Origin: Collybia mongolica
Lineage: Eukaryota; Basidiomycota; Agaricomycetes; Agaricales; Clitocybaceae
Direction: 5' to 3'
Assembly: GCA_013420905.1 (NCBI GenBank)
Contig: JAAXNY010000001.1
Span: 1,922,001 to 1,986,000, forward strand
Length of the DNA: 64,000 bases
Shown: piece by piece, positions 19,090-30,758 of the stretch
Numbering within the stretch: position 1 is the stretch's first letter
How the letters are laid out: each line of letters begins with the position of its first letter
The notes under the pieces: generated by a model
What the model saw: the letters and a program-made list of their open reading frames with translations, nothing else
Database searches by the model: none
What the model was told of the DNA's origin: nothing
Translations under genes and position numbers: made by a program

Positions 19090-22000
19090 TGCCCTCCCAC
19101 AAGGTTTGTCAGGTTTTTGGGCGTTCCTTTCACTGATTTTTGGGTTTAGGCACCTTTCAAACATCGCCACTGATACCTGAACCTCGACCGCGGTGTTGAC
19201 TTGGTGTCAGCTGCATAGAATTGACTTGGCGTCGTTCTATCTTGCATTGTTTACCATCCATCGATGCGATGGCCTCGTGTAAGCGATGCAGAACCATTCT
19301 TACAAGTGGAACTTCTTGCGCACTCAAGGTACATCGCCTCCACTGCAAAAAAAATGCAATGATGAAGTATAAGCCACCCTCGACCCAAGTACCCAAACAA
19401 CAGGAACAGGAAGTGGGGGAAGACATCGACGACAAGGTATGCACATCAGAATCCATTTCTCTTCGAAATTGACATGTCGTGTAGCAGTCCGACCTTCCAG
19501 ATCAAATGTCACAAATGATGGAAGTTGATGATTGTCAATTGGGAGTGGTGGGACCGGAGTTCGTCGAGGGCAGCTCAGCATTGGTGCGTTACTTTCAGTT
19601 GCAATTGAACTGATTTTTGATATCTCACTCTAGAATGATACCTATAACATCTATGACAACCCAGGCTCTATGCTGGCGACTGTCCAGGAACTTGATGCCG
19701 TCTCACCACAGTCAGTTCAACTCACAGTGCTAACTAAGGATGAAGAGGGCGATTAAACCACAGATCAGCCTATCGCTATGCATCGAGCCACCCAAAAGCG
19801 CCGTATACCTGGAAAGTATGGGAAAGCGAGCGATCTGCTTCCATCAGCCCTAATGGCAGGACTCCAGACATATAGCCAAGTTGTGACACCAGAGCTGTCT
19901 CCTGCACCATCTCCAGTGCCAACTCCTGCTACTTTGCAACCTGTCTCCCCTATGGCAACAGATTTTCCGCCTCCTGACCAAGTAAGATTTGAGACAGCGC
20001 CCAACCAATTTGGCTTCTTCCGTTGGTTTACTCAGTGGCCGACTGTCAACCCTGAAATTGATGTCACCATTGACGATCTCATCGACGCACCTACATTCAC
20101 CAACATTTCAGATTGTGGCTACCGCAACCGAGACGATTCCTTGGATCCTTCAGGAACATCTTCAAATCCCTTCGCGCCATACCTCAACGCTACTGTCTAT
20201 TGCCTCATGAACTGGTTCTACCAAACCAGTGCAAAAACACTCAGTGACCTTGACAATCTCATCCACGATGTAATCTTGGTGCCCAACTTCAGCTCTCATC
20301 ACCTTGACAACGTTAGTGCAAGTTCCGAGGTGAAGCAGCTTGATGACAATCCTACATGTCCAGTGCCAGATGGTTGGAAGGAGAGCTCTGTCAAGATCCG
20401 GCTTCCCAAAACATGAGCAAAGTACACAAGCAAAGATGATGCCCCTGAAGTCGAGATTCCTGGCATCTTGCACCGCGACTTGCTTGAGTCAATTGTCTCT
20501 GCCTTCCAGGAGCCCTCGTTCAAAGCCTTTCATCTGAAAGGATTCACTCAATTCTGGAAGCCATCCCCGGAGGAGCCGGTAGAGGAGGTCTATGGTGAGG
20601 TGTATGCCTCGGAGGCTTTTCGTGAGATGGAGGATGAGGTTGAGGTGATGAAACCTCCAGGTGAAGGGCTAGAAAGCATAGTTGTTCCTATTATGGCCTA
20701 TTCTGACTCTACACACCTTGCAATGTTTGGCACGGCAAGTCTATGGCCAATTTACTTTTTTATCGGTCTCACATCAAAATATATTCACGCAAAGCCAACA
20801 TCATTCTTGGCCCATCATTTGGCGTATATTCCTTTGGTAGGTTCAACCATGTGAATATAAATTATTACTCAATTGCGTGAAAGCTTCCGGACTGGGTTCA
20901 GGATAGGTACAAATTAATATACGGGACAGCAGCCACTAGCAATGTGCTCACCTTTCTGAAACGTGAGCTGGTCCATGCTATATGGGGGCTTCTCCTCAAC
21001 AAGGAGTTCCTTGATGCATACCTGTTCAGCATCATTGTCCTGTGTGCTGATGGTGTTCGGAGGTGGCTATTTCCACGTTTTTTTACTTATTCTGCAGATT
21101 ATCCTAAAAAGTAGGGCTTTTCATTTCGATTCAGCTGTTTTCTCATCACATGATCATAGAATCATTCTTGCGACGATCAAATACCTTGGCAATTGCCTTT
21201 GTCCACTTTGTACATGCCTTAAAGAGAAAGTGCGGGACTTGGGTACAAAAGCAGATGACCTGCGATGTAGCGTCATCTGAGTAGATTCTGAGGAGCAACG
21301 GAGCATGGTTCACAAAGCTCACGAGTGGATCTTCAAAAGTGGTCATGTGGTAACATTGGACACAATCGACACATATCTGAAGCTTTCAATGGTCCCCATT
21401 CGTGTAATGCTATTGTGCTTCCTGGAATGCATGAAATGACACTAATATTAATCAATAGAACGCTTTCTCTGAAGCCCTGGGTAGTCATGGATTCAATTTC
21501 TATCAGATGTTTGCTGTCAATCTCCTTCATGACTTTGAACTTGGTGTTTGGAAAGGGGTTTTCACACATTTGATTCAAATTCTCTATGCATGCACTGAAG
21601 GAAACGTCCAAGTTTTGAATGAACGGTGGGGTTCCTGGTCATTGTTATTGTGTTAAACTGATCAATGTTGTGGGTTCCAGGTATCGGTTGATTTCCGCCT
21701 TTGGACACTCGACAATCCGAATATTCTGTAATAATGTTTCTGCAATGAAGAAACTCGCCGCTCGAAACTTTGAAGATCTGCTCCAGGTGAATCATGATAA
21801 ACTGATCGGCTGTGGTTTACTTCTGTTAACTGTAAATCAGTGTGCTCTACCATGTTTTGCAAAGCTGTTTCCAAAACCATGTGAGAAGATTATCCTGGAC
21901 CTCATATTCATACTTGCGACCTGCATGCATTGGCAAAGCTATGCATGCATGTCACATCATCTCTTTCCTTCTTTGACGGTGCTACAAAAGTACTTGGTCA

Positions 22001-23750
22001 GCTCCTGCGACGTTTCAATAATCAGGTATGCTCCAAGTACCATACACTTGAAACACCAGCCAAGTATGCCAAGAAAGCTCGTCGCAAGGCTGCGAAAGCG
22101 GCGAAAAGCAAGGACTCTGATGGCATCCCCAACACTGATGCAAAGGCTCAATGTAGTAGCCGTTTTTTTAGCCTTGCAACTTACAAAATTCACGCACTTG
22201 GACACTACTCCTCTTGGATATGCCGATTTGGAACAACCAACTCTTATTCAACACAGGCAGTGAGTACAGTCTATCTTCTTCAAGAGTGTCATAATTGACT
22301 GTTGTTTTAATGTAGGGGGAACGCGAGCACCAGCAAGTGAAACAGTTTTATGCTCAAACAAATCACAGGGCTTTCGAATGTCAAATTTCCCGCCATGAGC
22401 GACGTGCTGCCAGACTCCGACGAATAAAAAAGCAGCTTGCGGTTAATGACAACCCATCAATTGTTGTCCATGCTGACAATGATGAAGAAACCTTACCTCA
22501 ATCGGATGCCTCTGAACACTACCATATGTCACGTTCATGCAAGGTCCACTTCAATACCATGAAGTGGCTTGCTGACAACAAGGATGACCAGGCCGTCAAG
22601 GTATTTCTGCTCTGTGACAATTTAGAGAGATGCTAAATGAACCTTGTTGCAGAATTTTCTTCCAGCATTGAAGGATCACCTACTTGGGCGATTAACAGAA
22701 ACTCCAAGTGATGACTTCACTGATCATGACTGTCGGCAACTGTTGATCCACAATGATCGGATCTTCTGTCACAGGACTCTGCAAATCAACTTTACAACAT
22801 ACGATTGCCGGCGAGACCAAGATACAATCAATGTTGGTACCCATTCCAATGTCATGGTTCTTGCCAATCAAGATGAGGATCCCGGAAATAATCATCCTTA
22901 TTGGTACATGCATGTGATTGGCATCTTCCATGCCATGGTTCAGCGAGTAGGGAGCGGCATGACATATGAACCTATGGACATTCTGTGGGTGTGCTGGTAT
23001 GGGCTTGATATGAAAGCACAATCAGGGTTCAAGGCGTGACGACTGCACCAAGTTGGCTTTCTGGACAGCAAGGATCCGGGTGCATTTGGCTTTATCGATC
23101 CTCACGATTTAATTCGAGCCATCCACCTTATTCCGGCATTTGAGTTTGGAAAAACATCTGATTTTCTTTCTCGATCAATCGCTTGTCATGAAGATGAAGG
23201 AGACAAATATTATGAGCGGTACTACGTGAATATGTGCGTAAACCCCACTATGTGAAGTTATGTATTGTACTGACATTGTTTAGGTTCGTTGATCGTGACA
23301 TGTTCATGCGCTTTTGTGGCCTCGGACCAGGGCATCGAGCCACGCATACTGTAACCAAGGTATTCAGGGATGAAATAAAGTCAACATTCGGGATATCTTA
23401 CAGCAATGAAGGTGAGGATGTGACTCTTGATGTGGAAGGACAGGAGGCAGAGACAGATATAGAGGGAGATCCCGAAGAGGAAGAAGGTGGTGACAAGGAT
23501 GATGAGAACAGCGAGGAGGAGGAGTGTGATGCTCAGGGAGATGGAGGAGATGGGGATTGGCTTGACAATGAGTTGGATTATGCTCCACTGTAAGATTTTT
23601 GTGATAGAATATGATGCATTGGCAAGTCTCAAAGTGTGCCCAAGCCTTGGATAGTTACCCAAGCCTTCTGTAATCTTTAAAGGAATTGAAATGCTACCCC
23701 CCTCCATTAAATCCCCCCCCCCTACCCATTAATTGGAATAAAATGTCACC
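19090..23750 (+). mobile_element. Plavaka (CACTA-like) DNA transposon, approximate extent
   Basis: The extent is set only by the transposase plus short flanks. I did not find convincing terminal inverted repeats or a target duplication by eye. The C-rich stretch near 23698-23755 lies just past the coding end and may be part of the element. Confidence 0.5.
19269..23593 (+). pseudogene. Plavaka-family DNA transposase, decayed
   Basis: A multi-exon plus-strand gene has the Plavaka signature (CACTA-like elements abundant in Agaricomycetes). It shows an N-terminal Cys/His cluster (MASCKRCRT..HRLHC), FGFFRWFTQWPTV, YSDSTHLAMFGTASLWPIY, KPTSFLAHHLAYIP, CPLCTC, NLLHDFELGVWK, KIHALGHY, WVCWYGLDMK and an acidic C-terminal tail ending LDYAPL. 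In-frame stops lie at 19753-19755 (TAA, from CAA), 20414-20416 (TGA), 21278-21280 (TGA) and 23037-23039 (TGA in AKA-stop-RLHQVGF, where Arg is expected). The splice pattern is otherwise intact, so the copy decayed by point changes. Confidence 0.88.
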
Positions 23751-23953
23751 CCCCCCTGCAATGCATGGGAATTAAAGGGCATCCAAGGCTCAGAAACCCT
23801 TCTAATCATTTGCAAGCATTTAGACCCTTGGAATGTAAAACCATAATTTAATTCTCAACTATAAGGCCTTAAAATACTCGAGTAGCCTTCGACAAAATTT
23901 TATTCTACCAAATCCCTTGTGATGATTTTCCCTTTTTTGTGATGCAACTGGGA
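23594..23953. other. Spacer after the Plavaka transposase
   Basis: AT-rich sequence with short poly-C runs. No gene is visible. Confidence 0.5.
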
Positions 23954-24568
23954 TGAAACTAGAAGAGTCAAGAGAACAGAAAGGTGACCAAATTCTTTCA
24001 CATGGTAAGTCATCCTAATTGTACTCAATCTCTTAATAAATAACTCCTCTGTAGGCTGAAGAGGCCATTATGATGCTTCCAGAATCAATTGACCATTGAG
24101 TACCTTGCCAAGGAAGTTTCTACTGGCAAAAAGACATATGCCTCATGCAATGATGATTCAGCAATGTATTGAGGGAGGCAGTGTTAGAATGAGAAAGAGC
24201 TGAGAATAGAGAAGTTCCAGAAGTTTCCAGATGAAGCACCAGAATGACAACAACAGTTGTATTGGCAACAGTACAGGTAGCTCAGTAATGTGACATTGAG
24301 CACATGGGACAAGAAGTCACATGATTATAAATCTAACAGGCAGCAGCTAAAGAGGAATGAACATTCAAGCCACATGCCTGGTGAGCAAAGTCCACCCAGT
24401 GTGTGTGACAAGTCAACTGCAGAGTCCAATGCCAACCCATGGCAGTCACATTCCCAGTATGTCCATTTACTGGAAGCCTTCCGGCCCTATCTGACCCTGA
24501 GGGTGAGGAATGGCAGTAATAAAAAGGGCACTATGATTATTGGTCACTTCAAGACAAAAATCACATAA
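23954..24568 (+). pseudogene. Degenerate coding remnant, family unknown
   Basis: Plus-strand pieces look coding across a GT-AG intron: MKLEESREQKG..ILSH, then AEEAIMMLPESIDH, EYLAKEVSTGKKTYAS after a frameshift, and finally WDKKSHDYKSNRQQ to ..IIGHFKTKIT. Several stops and at least one frameshift break it. It may be a captured or transposon-related gene fragment. I do not recognise the family. Confidence 0.35.
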
Positions 24569-25693
24569 ATTTGTAATGTAATTACACTTGAAATGTATAG
24601 TCTTTTACACCAAAATTCCTCTGATTGTTTAGTGGATAACACCTTCAACTTAACAAAGTGCCACTGCTCTCAAAAAATCTGGGGTCTGGATTCCTGTGAG
24701 ATTGGGGGGATATTTTTATGTGAATTGGGACAAAAAAAAACTGTGAAAGCCACACCACCTATTTCACTGTCTTTCCTGTGAGTTTCACATACAACACTGA
24801 AATTTAAGTGAGATTTCTAGTGAACTTACCTCTGTTCCATGTGAAACACTACCCACAATTTCACAATACTTCTTTTGCTCAGTGAAAATCTTTTCCAAAT
24901 TTGTCATTTGTTTTCTTGTATCATGAATGCAGAGTAGGTAAGTAATCATTGCCCCTCCCCAACAAAAATAATGTAATCAGTTTGCATGAACCTTAAAGCT
25001 CCCTCCAAACAGTGAGCTCAGCATTGCCAATGACGAGCAATGAGAGGCAAAGAGCTAGTTGAGCAACCCCGGGCCCTCACCATCAATGATCCGAGCGATG
25101 TCAACCACCAACTTTGAGCCCGTGGGAATGAGGTTAGCAGAGCCATCACTCTTCGGAGACTGCCGGAGGCCTTTAGTTTGTGTGCGGCAAATCAAAAAAT
25201 GATGAAAGGTGCATGTGGTGTGGAACAGCATAAATCTGAGACTTACAATCACCCCCAGAAGCATTCTGTTCCAACAACAATCAAAAAAGGCGTCAGCTCC
25301 AGTAGGAGCCGTGGTTATCCTTCCCACCCGCCCTTGGTTGGCCTTTATGCCGGCCGATCTACTTACCTCTTTTATCATATTCACCTCAGATCATGCGGCA
25401 GGTGGAGCCACACTTCGCGTCCTTTATCAGTTGGCTATCTAATTCATCACCTTCTTGCGGTCAGCCCTTCCAATTCTGATCGCATATCTGATTATCACTA
25501 GCAAATGTCACCATGAAACCCAATTTTCCAAAGCCCCCGGAAGGGATGATAGAGTGTTCTTGCGGTCTCGAAGGGGGCTTACATTTTCTTTCAGTGGAGA
25601 CCACATTTTCTTTTGGGGGGGGGCTTCTAGGAAGTATTAAATATAGGCGCGATGACCCCCATATAGAGCATTCCAGAAAGTCGCGTTACGGCA
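24569..25693. other. Intergenic stretch before the membrane-protein gene
   Basis: AT-rich from 24570 to 25010. A minus-strand piece at 25055-25384 has splice-like borders (GTAAGTCTCAG near 25245) but no recognisable product. An ATTAAATATA about 60 nt upstream of the next ATG may serve as its core promoter. Confidence 0.4.
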
Positions 25694-26938
25694 ATGTCGA
25701 GCCCCTTTCCCCCTCCCCCGCCCCCTGGGCTTAATTACATCGCCGCCATCCGCCCCTTTTTAAACTCCATCCTCATCCTCACTCCTCTCGGCGCCATCTT
25801 ATTTCCTGTGATCCTCGTACTCTTCTTCTTTTCGACAAAGGCGTCACGGCGCCATCCCGTTTTTATTCTAAACGTCCTAGCTTGTTTCAGTGGTATATGC
25901 GAAGCTGCCAGTAATGCTGCGCTCGAAACCAAGCAGATACTCTATCCCAATGAGCCGATTTCAACAAGTCTCCTCACTACTGTCGTTGCTTTGTCGTTAG
26001 TCTCCCCCGTCTTCATAGACTCCATTCTTTTGTTCCGCCTCCTTGCGTTCTTCCCCCGACCACAAACCCCACGTCATACATTGATGGCGATCTTGGCAAC
26101 GCCGATCCTGGTGAAATGCGGGCGCTTTACTGCAGTGGTTTTATATCTGCATACATTTACTCAGTCAAGTGGCAAACTCCCGAGCATTTTATTGGCAGCA
26201 CAGTCAAGTTGGCCCCGCAATCCATACGTCATGACAGAATTTATCTTGCAGATGGTGGATAACTCGTAAGTGGAAATTGTTTTTTAACGTTTACTGAAAG
26301 ATGATCGCATCCTACCGTTGTAGTTACGCCTCTGCGTTCTTCTTGTGCAAGTTGTATCAAATCCAGCACTTGGGTACTAGTCTTGGCAAGATTAATATCC
26401 GAAGCCGTGAGTCATGTCCATCATTTGCATGTCATCATCCAACTTCTCAATGCTAATTCCCCCATCTAGGCAGTCTCATCTCGCACATTCGTGCGCCCTT
26501 CCTCATTGCTTTAGGAAATTTCATCTTTCCGTGAGTGTATCCCCCCCACCCTCGTTGACTCGTTGTCCTAACGGGCTTCCATGTACTCATAGGGTCGTGC
26601 TGAACGTCGCCTCAATCATACTCATTGCAACTGACCCATCATTCATCAATGGGACCTCCATTCTCTTATCAAATAATTACGTTGCCATACTTGGAGTCGT
26701 ATTCGCCACTATCTGGACCAATCGGCAAAGCTGGAATAAACACGCAATTGTTGGGCCTTCGAGTGACACCAGGCTTGAGAACTCGTCCTTTGACCCCTCG
26801 TCAAGGAGGCATGTCTCCACAATTAGGTTTGATTTTGCACCGTACACTAGCAACGACGAGGTAGACAGTAGTAGTTACGAAAGTGAGCAAGTGATGAGCG
26901 TGATGTCAAAGAAACAGGAAGGCATAGCCGAGTCTTAG
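25694..26938 (+). CDS. Multi-pass membrane protein, Agaricomycete hypothetical
   Basis: Four exons (25694-26265, 26324-26406, 26470-26530, 26593-26938) join in frame at GT-AG sites to about 353 residues. After a Pro-rich start there are strongly hydrophobic segments, including ILILTPLGAILFPVILVLFFF, a VALSLVSPVFIDSILLF stretch, AILATPILVKCGRF, and near the end NVASIILIA and YVAILGVVFATIW. I count six or seven helices. The C-terminal about 75 residues are hydrophilic and Ser-rich, a likely cytoplasmic tail. The layout resembles a seven-helix receptor-like protein, but no pheromone- or carbon-receptor motif is seen, so function is unassigned. No lesion is visible. Confidence 0.85.
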
Positions 26939-26963
26939 GTGGACGAGAATATGGTGGATTATA

Positions 26964-27568
26964 TTAACCGAAACTGCGAATTTTGATAGGTGGTTCATGC
27001 CCATAAGGAAAACCCTGGAAATAGTCTGAACGTTTAAAAAATGACGTGCGTGTACCTGATGAACAATAACAGTTGGGTTCCACTTGTGCAGATCATTGTG
27101 GTCCTTATCGGACATACGGATGTAATCCATCCTACGATTATAGGCAGACCGGTTCACATAGCGCCATTGACAACTCCTGTAAAAACGATAAACATAAACA
27201 GTCCCGAAACCATGTGACCGTTTGCTCAAATCCGAACTAATAAAGACTCACACGAGCCTTGCCACAACATGCGACCCAAATACTCACAAAAGATTTTCAA
27301 GCACTATACCCAGCATGCGTGAGCTATCCCCCCACCTTCTCTCTCTCAGCACCAACACCGCTATACACAGCCTCCCAAAAACTCCCATAAGGGCAGAACA
27401 CTCGTGACCACCAGACCCCCTAATCACACCATCCCCACCAGGTGACACTAGCAGTATAATCTGGGAAACGCAGCACAAGAGGGTGAGAAAGAGAACATGT
27501 TTAGTGGTTGACTCAGGATTTATCGCCATGCATTGGCTGATCCCAGTCGTGTCCGAATTGGATGACAC
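26964..27568 (-). CDS. Small membrane-associated protein, start unresolved
   Basis: Three minus-strand exons join cleanly. The first ends ..GIVLENLL at GTGAGTATTT, the second gives SCQWRYVNRSAYNRRMDYIRM to PTVIVHQ, and the third ends GYGHEPP-like text and IRSFG at TAA 26964-26966. A hydrophobic segment VLFLTLLCCVSQIILLVS near the N-terminus suggests one membrane anchor. The frame continues upstream past 27568 (PEEYHVVSSNSD) to a TAG at 27605-27607, so the start lies either in another exon or beyond a nonsense change. Its 3' end faces that of the membrane-protein gene at 26938, 25 bp away. The family is unknown. Confidence 0.6.
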
Positions 27569-27607
27569 AACGTGATACTCTTCTGGTTTGGTTGTTTCGT
27601 TGGGCTA

Positions 27608-29340
27608 CCTTGGGGTGAGATTGGGAGTGGTCCCCTGTAGGTCGGCCTTTGGAGGTAGGCTAGTTGTAGGGAACTGTCGTTTGATTTGAGTTTCCGTCTG
27701 GTAAACGTGAGCTATCAGGTACATTTAACCGTTTTGTGGCGGCTGCCCGAGCCTTCGTTCATAATAGAACAGCAGACAAATCGTCTCGTGCGCGTCTGTC
27801 GCGACGACTACATTCTTAACGATTCACCCGTCACTCCCCCGCCATCGAATCCCTTTCCCCGTATCGGAGCGTTAACGCCAAGCTGTCAAAGCTGTCAGTT
27901 GTCAGTTCTATGTTAAGACGCAAAACACTCACCAGTTCCTCCCCCATTCGACGATCCCCGCTCATTTCCAATATTAATAAACTTCCGGGAGATATCAACA
28001 TCATCGGCCCCTCCAGGGACGGAATGAGATCCCAGAACCGAAAGTGCCAGGTAAACTTAGGCCTATCTATGTTCTTGAGCGCGATCCTCCCAATTATTAA
28101 CCCTTCCATGATTAATGGATGTCACATGTGAATATCATGGATGCTGCTGAACGGCGGAGACAAGTCACGAATGGGTTCTTCGACTTGGTTTGCCGGATGA
28201 TGGTGTCGGGTGTGGGCGTGGGTGTGGGTGTTAGTGAGTTAACACTGTGGCTAAACAAGACTCAGAGTAAGCTCTGGGACCTCTGCTACAGCGGGAGTTG
28301 AACTTGTAGCAATAGGGGGTCACGTGGTTGACTGATGGTGCCACGAGATGAAAAGAAATTTGAACTTGCGAAACTCATCTCTCCTCCGTCTTTAGGGACC
28401 GGGGGTTACGAATTTTTTTATACAGCCTTGGACTTTTTCCCTCCTACAAACAACACTACGCGAAATGGGTTGGCTACAGAACATCGAGGGCCCACCTCCC
28501 ACCTCACCAACGCGAACGGGGCATCATCAGCAGGCGTGATGTGTCTTTCCTCCCGGGCTGCGTCATACATCCAGGCCGGCGGCGGGCCTGCTCGGCTGTA
28601 TATCTTGTGACGCCGATCACACTCTCGCACCCCACACTTATGATGCAGAACCCCGGGCCCTTTAGTTGTGTAGTTTCTAATAGGTTAGTAACATGTTATT
28701 AACGCCTGTGAAGAACCCCCCTCCAAAGCTGCCGTGTTAGTAAACCTGTTAGTTGCTAACCTCGGAGTTTCTTCCTGAACGCTGATGCAGTCGTCGCGAA
28801 TCATTGAAGCTTACCCTAGCCGCCCTCGCCCGACCCCGTAAAAGCTAAATTTGCCGGATAATCCTCTCTTGGCGCGGGATTAGGGTGTGAACAAGGACTT
28901 TAGGCGAGGGATTATCGATTATCATCCGGGTCGGCGTATCGCCGAATCTCCTTTCCTGCCGCTTTGTCATGGCAGGCTACTATAAGATAGAACAGGAGAA
29001 AGAAAAACGCCGCCAGGAATACGACGCATCAGAAATAAGCGCTAAGCGCTTACGTCGAACTCGACAATGAAGCATGCCCTTGGGGGTAAAACCGATAAGC
29101 TTGCCCTGATTTTGGTCAGGAGTAACGTCGAGTGTGCGATGTGTCCCTGCATGACGTACATAGGCCATCCTGAAGAACCAAAAATAGACGTTCGACACCG
29201 GCGATTTCCGATCATCGAAGAAGTAAGGATTTGGGAGGATTTTGCCTTCCAGAAAAACCTGCCAGGTTTATTTCAGGATATCGGTCATTGACGTCAGGGT
29301 TACTCAGCTGCCCGAAAGTCACCTAACGAGTAGCAGCGGC
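27608..29340. other. Long intergenic region upstream of the F-box gene
   Basis: Short open pieces on the minus strand (about 27831-28109) have plausible splice sites but no recognisable protein. Otherwise there is a GTGTGGGCGTGGGTGTGGG run near 28206 and no clear gene. Confidence 0.4.
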
Positions 29341-29343
29341 CTT

Positions 29344-29350
29344 TATAAAA
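29344..29350 (+). promoter_or_regulatory. TATA box of the F-box gene
   Basis: TATAAAA lies 92 nt before the ATG at 29436, in a GC-rich setting with no other TATA nearby. Confidence 0.6.
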
Positions 29351-29435
29351 CGCACCGTCGGCCCGCGATATCCCCTCCGCCTCTCTACCCACGTCGTATC
29401 CCTTCATCGATATCAACACCAGCACTCCGCCCGCC

Positions 29436-30746
29436 ATGAACCATACCACGCCCCTCTACGCCCTCCCCTCCGAACTCACCGCCCTCATCTTCGCCTTTGC
29501 AATCCAATCTCTCAACCCAACCGACGCCCGGCGGCTCCCCCTCAAGCTCTCCCAAGTCACACGCCGCTGGCGCGACATCGCCCTTGGCACCGGGTCCCTC
29601 TGGACAGACATCGACCTCTCCCCCCCCTGGGCACCAAACATCATCACGCTGTACCTCACCAGGTCCGGCACCTACCCCATCGACCTCACCTTCGTCATGC
29701 CCCCGCCGCACGCAACCCAGGGCACCCCCGACATCGACCGCGTCTTCGCCCTCATCGCGCCGCACCTCGCGCGCTGCCGCACGCTTTACTTTGCGAGCGC
29801 CCTCTTCCAGGACATGCACTGCCCGCCACTCTCGCGCCTCGTCGAGCTCGTCTCGTCCCAGGCGCTCCCGCAGCTCCAGCAGCTCTCGCTCGACCGCACG
29901 GGCTCCTCCAAGGCCCCGCTCGTCCTCCACGCCCCGGGCCTCACCCACCTCCGCCTCAGCGGCGCGCGCCCCTTCTCCCCAGTCACCGGCCTCCGCTCCC
30001 TCACGACGCTCCACCTCTCCGTCCCCACGCCCTACACCCTCCTCTTCGCCACCCTCGCGTCCTGCCCCGCCCTCGCCACCCTCGCCATCTACGAGCGCAG
30101 CATCGAGGACTGGCCTCCTCCCCACATCGCCCCCACCCCGCTCCCCGCCCTGCGCTCCCTCCAGCTGTACGGCCACAGGATGTGCAAGGTCTCCGAGACC
30201 CTCCTCGCCGTCGCCGCCCCTGCCCTCGCAGACCTCGTCATCGCCCCCGTCGTCCCCCACGACCTCGCCCTCCTCCACCGCGCCGCCCCCGGCAAGTTCC
30301 CCGCCCTCCATACGCTGACGCTCGCCCCAGCGCATGCGGACGCGTTCGCAGTGCTCCCCGCCGCGTGCGAGTGTTTCCCCAGCGTGCGGCACCTCGCGCT
30401 TGCGAATGTCTATGCGGACGCGTTTGCGGAGGTGTTTGCCGACGAGGGGGAGGGGGAGGGGGAGGGGGAGGGGGTGTTGTGGCCGAGCTTGGAGTCGCTG
30501 GCGGTGCGGGAGGTGAGCGCGCGGATGGCGCGGTTGGTGCGGCGGGTGGTGGCGCTCAGGGCGAAGCGCGGGTGTCCGCTGCGGCGCGTGAGGCTGGACG
30601 CGAGGTCGTGTGAGAGGCTTCGGTGCGGGGAGTTTGGTTTTGGCGTCCCGGTGGAGAAGGTGGATGTGTGGGGGGAGTATCAAGGAAAGGCGCTGTTCAG
30701 GGATGTCGTGGATAAGTTTCTGGGCAGGCCGGATGATGATGAGTAG
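29436..30746 (+). CDS. F-box/LRR-type protein, GC-rich paralog
   Basis: A single 436-codon exon. The N-terminus (LYALPSELTALIF..LSQVTRRWRDIALG..LWTDIDL) is the F-box-like start common in Agaricomycete F-box families, and the rest is Leu-rich repeat-like. F-box proteins recruit targets to SCF ubiquitin ligases through Skp1. Codons are almost all C-ending up to about 30340, then strongly G-rich. The acidic stretch GEGEGEGEG at about residues 337-346 comes from repeated GGGGGA. A paralog of ordinary composition lies at 36345-37667 and aligns from end to end, for example VSETLLAVAAPALADLVIAPV against VSELLWSNSAPSLSDLVIAPV. No intron or lesion is seen. The long opposite-strand frame here is only a GC artefact. 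Confidence 0.85.
   Translation: MNHTTPLYALPSELTALIFAFAIQSLNPTDARRLPLKLSQVTRRWRDIALGTGSLWTDIDLSPPWAPNIITLYLTRSGTYPIDLTFVMPPPHATQGTPDIDRVFALIAPHLARCRTLYFASALFQDMHCPPLSRLVELVSSQALPQLQQLSLDRTGSSKAPLVLHAPGLTHLRLSGARPFSPVTGLRSLTTLHLSVPTPYTLLFATLASCPALATLAIYERSIEDWPPPHIAPTPLPALRSLQLYGHRMCKVSETLLAVAAPALADLVIAPVVPHDLALLHRAAPGKFPALHTLTLAPAHADAFAVLPAACECFPSVRHLALANVYADAFAEVFADEGEGEGEGEGVLWPSLESLAVREVSARMARLVRRVVALRAKRGCPLRRVRLDARSCERLRCGEFGFGVPVEKVDVWGEYQGKALFRDVVDKFLGRPDDDE
30446..30474 (+). other. Five G5 runs in the F-box CDS (G-quadruplex candidate)
   Basis: Five runs of five G are separated by single A. The tract encodes the Gly-Glu repeat. Such a tract can fold into a G-quadruplex on the coding strand. 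Confidence 0.8.
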
Positions 30747-30758
30747 GGTTGGGGGGGG

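Noticed and set aside
23364..23588. A His/Pro-rich minus-strand ORF
   Set aside because: It is the complement of the acidic tail of the Plavaka transposase.
27831..28109. Upstream exon(s) for the small membrane-protein gene on the minus strand
   Set aside because: Plausible splice sites exist, but a frame linking them to 27568 without a stop could not be built.
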